Of a DNA stretch of 45,704 nucleotides, positions 9,410 to 18,880 are shown in pieces. Under the pieces are notes generated by a model. It was not told where the DNA came from. It did not search any database and saw only the letters and a list, made by a program, of their open reading frames with translations. The stretch comes from Pascua guehoae (taxonomy: Eukaryota; Basidiomycota; Tremellomycetes; Trichosporonales; Trichosporonaceae): assembly GCA_001600415.1 (NCBI GenBank), contig BCJX01000004.1, positions 1,272,220 to 1,317,923 on the forward strand. The letters are read 5' to 3'. Numbering within the stretch: position 1 is the stretch's first letter; every line of letters starts with the position of its first letter. The translations under genes were made by a program, and so were the position numbers.

Positions 9410-11602
9410 CTACATGGCAAAGGCGGGAGGCGGCATGGGCTCGACCTTTGCGCTGGGGACCTCGATGGTGCGAATCTGTGCGTCAGAGAACACCACTCGC
9501 AGAGGCTACCTCTGGCTGGCGTGCGAACCTACCTGTGTAAACGACCGAAGACCCTCTTTGCCATTAAACCTGCCCCATCCGGACGACTTCCACCCCCCGT
9601 GCGGCGCGTTGGGGACATCGCCGATCGTCTGCGCGTTAGCTGTGCGTTTCCTACAGGTTGTCGCCGGAATACGTACGGGGGCATTAATGTGGACTGCGCC
9701 CGAGTGGATCCTGCGGGCGACGGCGGTCGCGCGCTCGAGGTCGCGCCCCCACACGGCGGCCGAGAGGCCATAGTCTGTGTCGTTTGCGAGGCGGACCATG
9801 GTGTCGATGAGGGCATCCTCGGGGCCGTCGTCAGGGACGGCAAAGATGCCCGAGATGGGCCCAAAGCTCTCCTCGGTCGCGAGGCGCATGGCGGGCGTGA
9901 GCGGGCCGTAGACTGCGGGCGTGACTGTGGCGTCCGTGGTGTCCGTGTTGGTGCTGTTGGTCTCTCCGTTGGACACGGCGGCGAGGACGTTTTCGGCGCC
10001 GTGCTTCTCGGCGTCGGCGATGAGAGAGTGCACGCGCGCGCCCGAGGCGGGCGTGAAGAGCGTGCGCGGCTGCTTGGCCTCGACGCCCGACCAGGCGCGG
10101 TGGAGCGCGCCGACGAGCGCGTCGTACTTGGACGCGGGGACAATGATGCGTTCGGTCGACATGCAGATCTGGCCCCCGTTCATAAACGCGCCCCAGAGGA
10201 CTGGGCGTCAGTGCGTACTCGTATAGAGAGGGGAGGCGCTGGACTCACGGTAGCTGGCGGCGACGTCGAGGTCGGCGTCGGGGAGGATGAGCGCGGGCGC
10301 CTTGCCGCCGAGCTCCATCAGGGTCGGCTTGAGGTGCTTGCCGGCGAGGCTCGCAATGATGGACCCCACGCGTGTCGAGCCCGTAAAGTTGACGTGCCTG
10401 GAGTTGGGGTTAGTCATGGCCGCACGGGCGTGGAGATTAGTCGCCGGCTGTGACGTGTGGGCTTGGTTGTACCCACCTGATACGCTTGTCGGCAATGAGG
10501 TGCTCCATGAGACTCGGCGCGTCCTCGGTCGCGACATGGACGACACTAAGCGCCTCGCGCGGCAGACCCGCTGCGTAGAGCAGCTCGGCGATTAGGCTCT
10601 GCGTACGGGGAACCTGCTCGGACGTCTTGAGGACGACCGTGTTGCCCGCGAGAAGCGGCGTGATGATTGCGCGCCCCGTGAGGATGTGGACCTGGGGGGT
10701 TAGTGGAGTGGATATCACCAAGCCAACGTGAGCCGCCAACCTGAGCCGCCAAAGTGAACACCCAACGTGAGCACCCAACGTGAGCACCCACCGTGAGCAG
10801 CCTACGTGAGCCGTCTCGGTGTGTACGCCAAGTAGGCGTACGCCAACTTGCACTTGGGTGTAGCACACTGGGCCTTCGAAAGCCTCCATGTACACTACTC
10901 CGGGACAGTCACGTCTCCCACTTGGTGTGCCACGTGAGATGGTTTGCACAGCGTGGACAACCTCGCATGCGAGCCACCTGGCTATGTGTTGTACACCCTC
11001 CGGTCCCCGTCTCCACTTTGCGCCCACCGGTGGACCCCAGACATTGCATTGTTTTTCGCCTACCCGCGCGCGCGTAGCCCAGAAGACTCACCGCATTCCA
11101 AGCCGAAATGGCCAGACAGACGCCATACGGCTCGCGCGAGACAATAAACGAATCTGTACATCAGCCCTCGCCTTTGTTTCACCCACGCCAACGCTGCCAA
11201 CGCACTCTTTCCATCCGTCGTCGTCTCCTCCCTGAGCGCCTCGTTGGCAACCGCGACGGACGCAAGAATATCCCTCGGAAGTATACCCCCCAGCTGGGCG
11301 CCGGCCCACGCGGGGCTGGCGCTCGTCTCGGCGACATTGGCGTCGCGGAGGCGCGCGGCCCAGGGATTCTGCCCCGTCGCGTCGGTGAGGAGGGCGTGGG
11401 CGCGGGTGAACACTGCCTTGCGCTGCGAGAGGGGCGTGGCGGCCCAGGACGGCTGGGCGGCGGCGCACGTGTCGATTGCGCGCGTGAGGTCGGCGGCGGT
11501 CGAGCGGTGGGCGTCGTGGACGCGCGCGCGGGTCGCGGGGTGGATGACGGGGAAGGTTGGGCCGGGGGGCTGGGGCGTGCCGATCTGGTTTGGGACGTGC
11601 AT
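9410..11602 (-). CDS. NAD(P)-dependent aldehyde dehydrogenase (vanillin/aromatic-aldehyde type)
   Basis: Seven exons on the minus strand: 11206-11602, 11092-11153, 10477-10691, 10249-10397, 9677-10200, 9533-9628 and 9410-9475; phases close to 502 aa, usual for ALDH. The oxyanion-hole Asn is N152 (AISAWNA), the cofactor-domain FTGST is at 229-233, the general base is Glu253 in MELGGKAP, the nucleophile is Cys286 in NGGQICMS, and EESFGPISGIF follows. The enzyme oxidises aldehydes to acids. Resemblance to the vanillin/salicylaldehyde dehydrogenase branch (GQICMSTER, HGGWKSSGWGRFNG) is from memory of that family, so the substrate is inference. The chosen ATG gives MHVPNQIG; the frame stays open upstream with earlier ATGs, one giving MLRLSATAAARHRQ, which looks like a mitochondrial leader, so the start is not settled. 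The 400-nt second intron holds a short tandem repeat. Confidence 0.92.
10733..10812 (+). repeat. CAACGTGAGC(ACC) tandem array in ALDH intron 2
   Basis: About six imperfect 13-14 bp units containing ACGTGAGC lie in the 400-nt second intron of the aldehyde dehydrogenase gene. Confidence 0.8.
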
Positions 11603-13943
11603 TGTGTGGCTTGTGCGGTGGTGTCGGGAGGATGAGGACGAGGATGGGATGGGATGGACGGGCGCTGGCCATGGGATATATGCAGGTGGTGGCCGTTGAC
11701 GATGCCGCGCGGCGGCCGTCGCTGACAATCGCAGCATTGTCCGCATGGCCGAGGAGTGGGACGAGTCGGGGTTGGGCAAGCAACGATGGATGGGTTCGGA
11801 CGAGGCGTGTCCGACCTCCGTGTGGGAGTTGTCATCTACCGCAGGTGGGTGGGCCGGAATCCTGAATGCCGAGTCGCCGGTGGCCGATCGGCGAAATGAG
11901 TTGATAACAGCGGTCGGTGCCTCTGGCGTCCACACTGCAGCGCGTGCGGCGACTTGTATTTCGCCGTGTCAAGCATCGGTTCATGGCGCTGGAGCAGTCC
12001 GGGCAGATCCACATTAGTGCTACGCACGCTCGGACATCGGACATGGGTCGTGTGCATGGGGTGGGGACACGTACGTCGTCGTCCACTCTGCAAGTCATAC
12101 GTGTTCATCGTCTCTGGACAAGTGCCATGGGCAATCGCGGCCGGGGCAGGCGCAGATTCATCAGGCCGATGGGTCAAGACAATTCGGTGGTGACCGGGAT
12201 CGATATCCGCTCTCACACTGACGTTGCGTCGAATTCCAAGCGGGTGTACCAGCTCACGTAGGCGTAGGTGGAGCTAAGGACGCGCATATCACGGTCTTGG
12301 GACAGAAAAGAGGCGAGGATGTGAGGACCTGTGCCCTGGAACAGCCCTCCAGTAACAAGCGATGACCTAGGGCCACCGCTGGCTCAGCTTGTTGGGGCCC
12401 AGTCGAGAGAGCAGAGGTGTACAGGCAGGCAACAATGATGGACCCGGCAAATAAGGTCTTGTGGATACAGGTGCGACTGCAAGTATTGAGACTGCCACAT
12501 AGAGCTCGGCCGTGCTCGATAGTGAGCATGGACACTCAACACTCGTCACATCAACCCGACGGTATGAGTAGAGCTGTGCATCAGGGTTAGTTGCACCATG
12601 TCATGCAATCTTATACTATCCACCATGCACATCAAGGAACCACAATGTCGAGGCAAGAGTGGGAGCCTGCAGTCCCTACATCCTCTTGAAGTTTCTGTAC
12701 CAGGCCCTGCATGCGTGCGACAGAGTTCAACCTGGCCGTCTCAATACTTTCCGGTCGAACCTGTACAGTGGCGCCACTCAGAGGTAAAGGGAGATGTCTA
12801 TACCGAGATAACACCTGAGGGCGTAGTCAGAGGGATGTATGGGAGACTCGATGGGGGTGTTGCAGCGTTCAGCACGATTGCTGAGCTCCATGTCCCTGCC
12901 TTTGATATGCTAAGAGACTCGGACGGGGTCAGCTCTTGGGATACAGGGGAGTGAGCGACATGGGTAGATAACAGGGACGAAATTGTATAGCGGTCTTGTG
13001 GATGGTGGGGACAGAAAGGACACGAGACACCCCAAGACGGCACTCTCAGGCTGCACCAGTTCATATCGGCTCCCCCCCTCGTCCAAATTCCAAGTAGGGA
13101 GAATGAGTCAAGTGGTCGGGCTGGGTGTGCGTCAGTGTATGAGCGGCTCGGGAGTCGACCTGACATGGTCGAGGTCCCGTTGGACCCAACCTGGCTCAAT
13201 AGTGCAGCGCGGTCAGATCCATGTTGAAAGACATGACGAGTGCAGCGTTGAGCACGAGCGCCGATTTCGAGTCATTCCCACATCGATATGGTGCGAGTGT
13301 TCTTACACAAGGACTTGGGTGGTCGAGGGGGTTGAGGCGATGTCCTTGAGATTCCACAAATTGAAGACAAACTCACTTTCTTCCGCACTGCTTTCCAATG
13401 GACCTTGCTGAGCGTGCTCGGCTCGCCTCCGGCTGACCTTGTTTGGATCACCATACTCCACCTTTTCCACCGATCAGAGACCATACACCGTATCGGCACT
13501 GATCCGGGTCTTGCTCTTGCTCATCCACCGTTGAGTGCGAGTTTGGTCATTTCTTCCTCGTATGGCAATTCGGTCCAGCCACAACAGTACAGTACACGGG
13601 CACCATCGAGCCGACCCAAACTCACTCCCCAGTCGGAATCTCGAGCCAGTGGTGGTCCACAACCAGTAAGACCTTTGCGCCCGGCTAGGCCTTGACGTAC
13701 GGGTATGGCTAGGACAGCTCAACGTTCCAGACAAGCTGTCGGAAGGGACGACAAGGGGGTGGTGCAGAGCACAACCGTGTTTTCTCACGCGAGCTCGTTC
13801 TCGCTGCCTTGCGATCCATGCTCACACCCTCGGCCAGAACACAACTAGAGTACAGTCCAACACCCGACCAGCCAGACTGCGGCCTCGTACCAAGGCCCGA
13901 TTGACCACCACACATCAGTCTTCTCTTCACTCCCAACGCGAGC
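11603..13943. other. Region without a supportable gene; coding-like scraps on minus strand
   Basis: The ALDH promoter must lie at the left end. Beyond it I see no gene I can defend. On the minus strand about 12630-13690 there are short coding-like runs next to splice-like donors GTGAGTTTG (after GACTGGGGA near 13627 and after GCGGAAGAAA near 13375), for example a stretch reading KVLLVVDHHWLEIPTG. The runs are broken by stops in every frame I tried and match nothing I know. This could be a short multi-exon gene, a decayed one, or chance. Confidence 0.35.
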
Positions 13944-15517
13944 ATGCTCCACGCGGCACAGCAGACGCATACGCGCCACAAGGCCATCACCGCATTACGC
14001 GACACGACACGACGCTACCTCTGCCGCCCAACCCCTCCTCGGGGCCTGGCTGACCGCCACGAGTCGTCCAATACGTCCAGTACGCCTTCTATGTCCAGTA
14101 TCCCTTCCATGTCCAATACGTCAACGCGTCGATACGGTACCCGGCCGCGGGGAGACGGACGCCTAGCTCGTTTCTTAGGTTTCCGATGACGGGGCGTACA
14201 GTACATTGCGCGCAGCCTAGTCGCAGTCACGGTCGCAGTTGTGGTCGCAGTCCGAGTCGCAGTCGTAGTCGCAGTCGCAGTCGCGGTCCCAATGCCAGTC
14301 CCAGTCACAACCAAATACAGTTATCCCGTATTCGATGCGGGATACGCAGTTAGCGGGACACGCAGCCTGCCAATATTCTTGGCGCCCGTCAGATTTTCGG
14401 AAACAAACAGACGACGTGTGTACACCTAAGAGTGTTACTGGAAATGTAAACTGGGATGCGGGAAGGATGTAGGAGCGTTTATGTGCTGCGCTGCACGCAA
14501 GTACGGAGCACCTGCGGTTCCGCGACCTACATTACGCCCATGACGACCCTCCAGCTCGACTCGCAACTCGCAGCCAGCCTCTCTCTAGTCTCTCTGACAT
14601 GTAAATGTCGGTACAACAGCCTGTGCATTGCGCGCGCGGCCAGCGAGGGCGCATCTATTGAATAAGAAATGGTACAATTCCATGGGGCTGTGTGTCTGGC
14701 CTGTGGAGGGTGGGGTGTGGGTGTGGTGGGTTGTGTCGGTGGAGGGGAGGTGGGGTGGAGGGTGGTGTTTGTAGGTGGTGTAGGAGGTGAGGCCAGTGAA
14801 GTGGGAGTGCCTAGTGTCCTTGGTAGCTTGGCAGCTCGGTAGCCTGGCATGCGTGCTAGGCAGCCTGGTACGCGGCTCAGAGTGGGTGGGGGGCCCTGTG
14901 GCGGGGTGGGGCAGGGTGCGTTGCAACACACGCTGCGGCTTATAAAACTCGGTATGAATGCTAAACAGGGCAATGGACGTGTACTAGGTGCGAGTGCGAG
15001 TGCGAGTGCGAGGCGAGTGCGAGGATACGGAATGCGTGCGCTCCGGGCGCGACGCACGGCACCAGGCCGAGTGGCACCAGGCCGTGGGCGTGCGGGGTCG
15101 TGATGGTCGATAATGGTCGAATGGTTGCATAGTCGAATGGTCGAGTGGCACGAGGGCCTGGGCTCTGGCTCTGGCTCTGGCAAAAGGTGCGCATGGCTCA
15201 ATGGGCTCAAGGGGGGGATAGAATCGGGGGATGGGGAATGGAGGGGGGTTGAGTGAAAAGTCGAAATGGAAAAACGATTGAAGGGGTGGAACACGCGCAT
15301 GGAAGGTTTGCACATTACGTGACTTGGGCGCAGCGGGGTTGCGTAAGACCTCGGAGGACGCATTCGACGCGCAGGGGCGCGTCGCCATCCATGCCGTCAT
15401 GGCAGTCACCCCACCCGTCCGCCGTTGCCGCAGCGGCAGGCACAGGAACATGGCAAGGAACCAGACGTCTCATGAATGGGGCTCCCGGTTCTTTCCACAT
15501 TGATGCCTGGGCGCTGC
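13944..15517. other. Region without a supportable gene
   Basis: It starts with an 81-codon open frame on the plus strand (13944-14189) that is basic and Ser/Thr-rich, ends in RLARFLGFR and matches no family I recognise. A hexamer-like CAGTCG array covers about 14215-14311. The rest, to the stop of the membrane-protein gene, is GTGGG-rich and GTGCGA-repeat sequence (about 14985-15020) without motifs. Confidence 0.35.
14215..14311 (+). repeat. Degenerate GTCGCA hexamer array
   Basis: About sixteen imperfect 6-bp units of the CAGTCG/CGGTCG type run through this stretch, with a few base changes toward the 3' end (CCAGTCCCAGTC). Confidence 0.85.
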
Positions 15518-17353
15518 TCAACGCGACGTCGATGGGCCAGGCTCTGGGGGACCGTAAATGTCGCCGTAGGCTGGTGGCAGGTGCAGCTCTCCATTTGCGT
15601 CGCCGTCGGGGACGGCGTCCTCGAACGCGACACCGGCGTCGGCGTGCCGGACAATTGTCGGTCCGCGTGTCAGACCGGTGGCACCCGCGGGTGGGGCGGT
15701 ATCGGTGGGGGTGGGGTCTGGTGATGCCTCGGCAGACACGATGCCTCCATAAGGCATGGACTGCCGGGTCGGCTGGACAAGCGTGCGCGCAGCCGACGGG
15801 CCGCCAAACGTTTCTGGCGAGTGCACCGCCGTGTTTGGGTGCACTAAGCTCGCCGTCGACTGTAATGCCCAGTACGAGGGGCCTGCAGATGGCGGGGATG
15901 TCACCGACGTGACATGGGTGTCCTCTGGCCAGATGGGCGCCTTGGTGTCGACGAGTAAGCGGGGCGCGGGGATGCGTTGTTGTTGTTGTCGTGAAGCCGG
16001 GACAGGAGCAGATGACGTAGCCACGGGGGCAGGGGGGTGAGGGTGGACGGGGCTGAACGAAGAGGTCTGTGCGGCGAGGCCCGCTAGTGGCTCGGAATCG
16101 TACGGCCCTGCAGACAACGAGGGGTACGTGCCCATCCCCGTGCTCGGTGCGGCGCTGTAGTAGGTGCCAGGTGGGGACATGGGAGAGCGTCCGGGCGGCG
16201 ACATGGGAGAGTGCCCAGGCATCATGTGTGCTGCCTGTTGCGGAGGTGGGGAGAATGGTCCAAACGTGGCCCCCGACGCGTGCGAGGGATATGTGCTGAC
16301 TGGTGTTGGGAGCGCATACGAGTGATAGGCCGTGGCGCCCGGGTCGTTTTCCAAGTCGTATTCAGAGTTTGGCCTCGATACGGTCGAGATTGTGCGCGCA
16401 ATGGTGGACCCGTCGCCGCGGACGGCATACATGTCCATCTCCGAGTTGTCCGTCCACGCCGTGGACGCAGATGCACGATTGCGCTGGTCGGCATAGCCGA
16501 ATGCCGGGTGTGTCCGCGCTGGGGGCAGGAAGAGGTCGGGGCGCGAGGGTCCCGCGTGTGGCGGGTAGCGCAGCTGGACGGAGGCATGTGCCTCTGCACG
16601 CGTCAGGTCGTGTGGGCGGCGCTGGCCGTAGGGTGGTACAGCCAGGTTGGCCATGCTGCCGTTGACGTTGGGGTTGACGTTGCCGGCGTCGCGCGCGTCG
16701 TACACGGGGTCTTCGGAACGCTCATACCCCAAGCGTGACAGTCGGCTCGACTTGCGCCAGTCCACGTCGCCGCCGCCGCCGCCGCCGCCGCCGCCGAGCG
16801 CGTCGTCCTCCATCTCTCGTCGGTGCGCGCGGCGGCGGTAGCGCAGGAGCGCAAAGTAGCCTACACCGATGAGGAGGACAAGCACAACGCCACCAGCAAT
16901 GATGCCCACAAGCACTGGGAGCTTGATTTGCACGCCCTCAGAGTCTTTTGCAACATTGCTCGGCAAGGGGTGGCTCGAAACGGGCGCGCGATCTAATGGG
17001 GTCGTTGGACTGGGCGATGGCAGAGGAGACGCAGAGATTGGCGGTTCAGTGGTCGGTGCGGCAGAGGCAAGGGGTGCAGACGATGTGGGCGGTAGTGGCG
17101 ATGGGGAAACAGGCGGCACAGACGACGGCACCACTGGCTTTACAGGCGCCACGGATGACGCCGACGTGACCACTGGTGGATGTGAACTCGTAGACCCCGT
17201 CACTGCTGGCGGCTTTGACGTGGGCACAACAGATGTCAACGTCTTGGTGGTCGGCTCTGGGGAAGATTTGGCGGGTGCTGGGGTGACGGCGGTCCCCACA
17301 ACGGCCGCGACCGAGGACAGGACGCCGGCTGCGGGGGCTGTTTGTGCGGACAT
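15518..17353 (-). CDS. Single-pass membrane protein with Ser/Thr/Pro-rich ectodomain
   Basis: One uninterrupted exon of 611 codons, unlike its intron-rich neighbours. Residues 1-140 are rich in Ser, Thr, Pro and Val with no Cys, as in heavily O-mannosylated cell-surface proteins. Residues about 145-170 are one strong transmembrane helix (LPVLVGIIAGGVVLVLLIGV) followed by RYRRRAHRR, which puts the C-terminus in the cytosol by the positive-inside rule. A nine-Gly run (187-195, GCC/GGC repeat) follows. The long tail is Pro/Ser/Tyr-rich and has PPAY at 593-596, a WW-domain motif of the kind bound by Rsp5/Nedd4 ubiquitin ligases. The layout resembles Wsc/Mid2-type wall sensors, but the WSC Cys domain is absent, so the role is inference. 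There is no clear signal peptide after this ATG; the frame remains open upstream to an ATG at 17674. Confidence 0.8.
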   Translation of the reverse strand: MSAQTAPAAGVLSSVAAVVGTAVTPAPAKSSPEPTTKTLTSVVPTSKPPAVTGSTSSHPPVVTSASSVAPVKPVVPSSVPPVSPSPLPPTSSAPLASAAPTTEPPISASPLPSPSPTTPLDRAPVSSHPLPSNVAKDSEGVQIKLPVLVGIIAGGVVLVLLIGVGYFALLRYRRRAHRREMEDDALGGGGGGGGGDVDWRKSSRLSRLGYERSEDPVYDARDAGNVNPNVNGSMANLAVPPYGQRRPHDLTRAEAHASVQLRYPPHAGPSRPDLFLPPARTHPAFGYADQRNRASASTAWTDNSEMDMYAVRGDGSTIARTISTVSRPNSEYDLENDPGATAYHSYALPTPVSTYPSHASGATFGPFSPPPQQAAHMMPGHSPMSPPGRSPMSPPGTYYSAAPSTGMGTYPSLSAGPYDSEPLAGLAAQTSSFSPVHPHPPAPVATSSAPVPASRQQQQRIPAPRLLVDTKAPIWPEDTHVTSVTSPPSAGPSYWALQSTASLVHPNTAVHSPETFGGPSAARTLVQPTRQSMPYGGIVSAEASPDPTPTDTAPPAGATGLTRGPTIVRHADAGVAFEDAVPDGDANGELHLPPAYGDIYGPPEPGPSTSR

Positions 17354-18880
17354 ATTAGGTCGAGTGTGTAGAGTAGTAACGAGTGTGACGAGGCATGCGA
17401 GAGTGGTAGAGAACACAAAAGAGGGAGAGAGAGAGAGGGTGGGCGGGTCGGTTGGTTGGTTGGTGGGTTGCTGGATAGGGTTCGAGGGGGGAGGGGGGAG
17501 GAGGGGGGAGGGCGAGGACGAGACTGGTGGCCAAAAGTGGGATCCAAGTGGATGGTGGATGGTGTCGCAGAGTGCACGAGTACAGTATAAACTACAGTAG
17601 CTACTAGTTAGTTTTAGACTATGGTGTGTGATGATTGTCCGTCCGTGTTGTGACCCTCGTTGGGCCCTTGCCATCAGCCATCCGTCAGTCCTTTCCTTCC
17701 TCCTCGTCTGCTCAGAGGTAGACCTACACGCCCGTCCTGGTGCCCAACGCGCAGTGCAGACGCCCAGTCACGGCCTGGTTTTAGCGCGCGGACACCCGAA
17801 TTTGATCCCGCTCCAGACCCCACTTTGGACCCAAATATTGTACAGTACACCTTTGCTGCTATCTGGGGCCCTATATGGTTCCTGTCCATTGTGTTCTCTC
17901 AAAATTTCCACGCAAAGCGTTGACATGCTACTCTGCTGCTACCGCTGCAGCTAGCTGCTCTGTACCAGGACGCATACCGTGCCGTACGCAGATCGCAAGA
18001 CCTCAGAAAAGGCACACTGCAAACCCCCGAGAACCCGAGTTTAGCAATGCAAGCGATGACGGCAGTACTGGACAGCTGCGAGCGGCGCAGTCACGGAAGA
18101 TTGTCCCCGTGCAGGGGTGGGTCCAAGTCGCAGTCGAGGGTGGTGGATTGGTGGCATTACATATTGAAAATGGGTGGACAAAAATGACTCAGGGCTTGTG
18201 GCGGACGCCCAGGGGCGGACACCCAGGACATGCACGACTCTAGGACACCAAGGCTCGAGTGGGAAACGGCATATCGGCATAAACGACAGGGACGAGGGAC
18301 GAGGGACGTGGGCTTATCCCATCCGACGGACCAAACCTTTGCTTTTGGGCAAGATAACAGTGGCCCTTTGTAGTATGTTGGCTTTCTCGGGCCAGTTGGC
18401 GTTCCTGTCAAATCCTCGCGCCACTCTGCGCACCTCTGTGGAGTGTTCAGGCTAGCCTCATTCGCACCCCGATATTTTCACAGTAGTCACACCCCGTGAA
18501 TACCATGATGACATTCTCACATGTGCATGAAAATGACTTGGCAACTCTGGTGCCTTTGGATATCGAGGGACAACCCCATAACAGCATTCTAGCAAAGACT
18601 CTTGTACATATTCTCCTCCGCTCGGCGGCGCTTGTGATCCCGCAGGCTGCGTACCTATGCACTCTGTACGTACGTTTGGACGCGCTCCTTTGGCATTCGC
18701 TGCAGCGCATACAGTAGTGTTGGCTGCGTTTGGCCTACTCGTCTCACAACGTCGGCCTGGTCCGTCAGTATCCATCGCGGGTTTACGCGTCATACAAATC
18801 TTCGATGAAGAAAGCAATTAGGCAGCGCAGCACGACAAACGCCACGGGCCATGACGCAGATCGCTTCGATTAGTGCCCAC
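17354..18880. other. Intergenic region: membrane-protein promoter and epimerase 3' flank
   Basis: About 17400-17520 is a purine/GGTTGG-rich stretch that on the minus strand is a CT-rich leader just upstream of the membrane-protein ATG. From 17600 to 18880 I see no gene. Short open frames on both strands have no motif. Confidence 0.45.
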
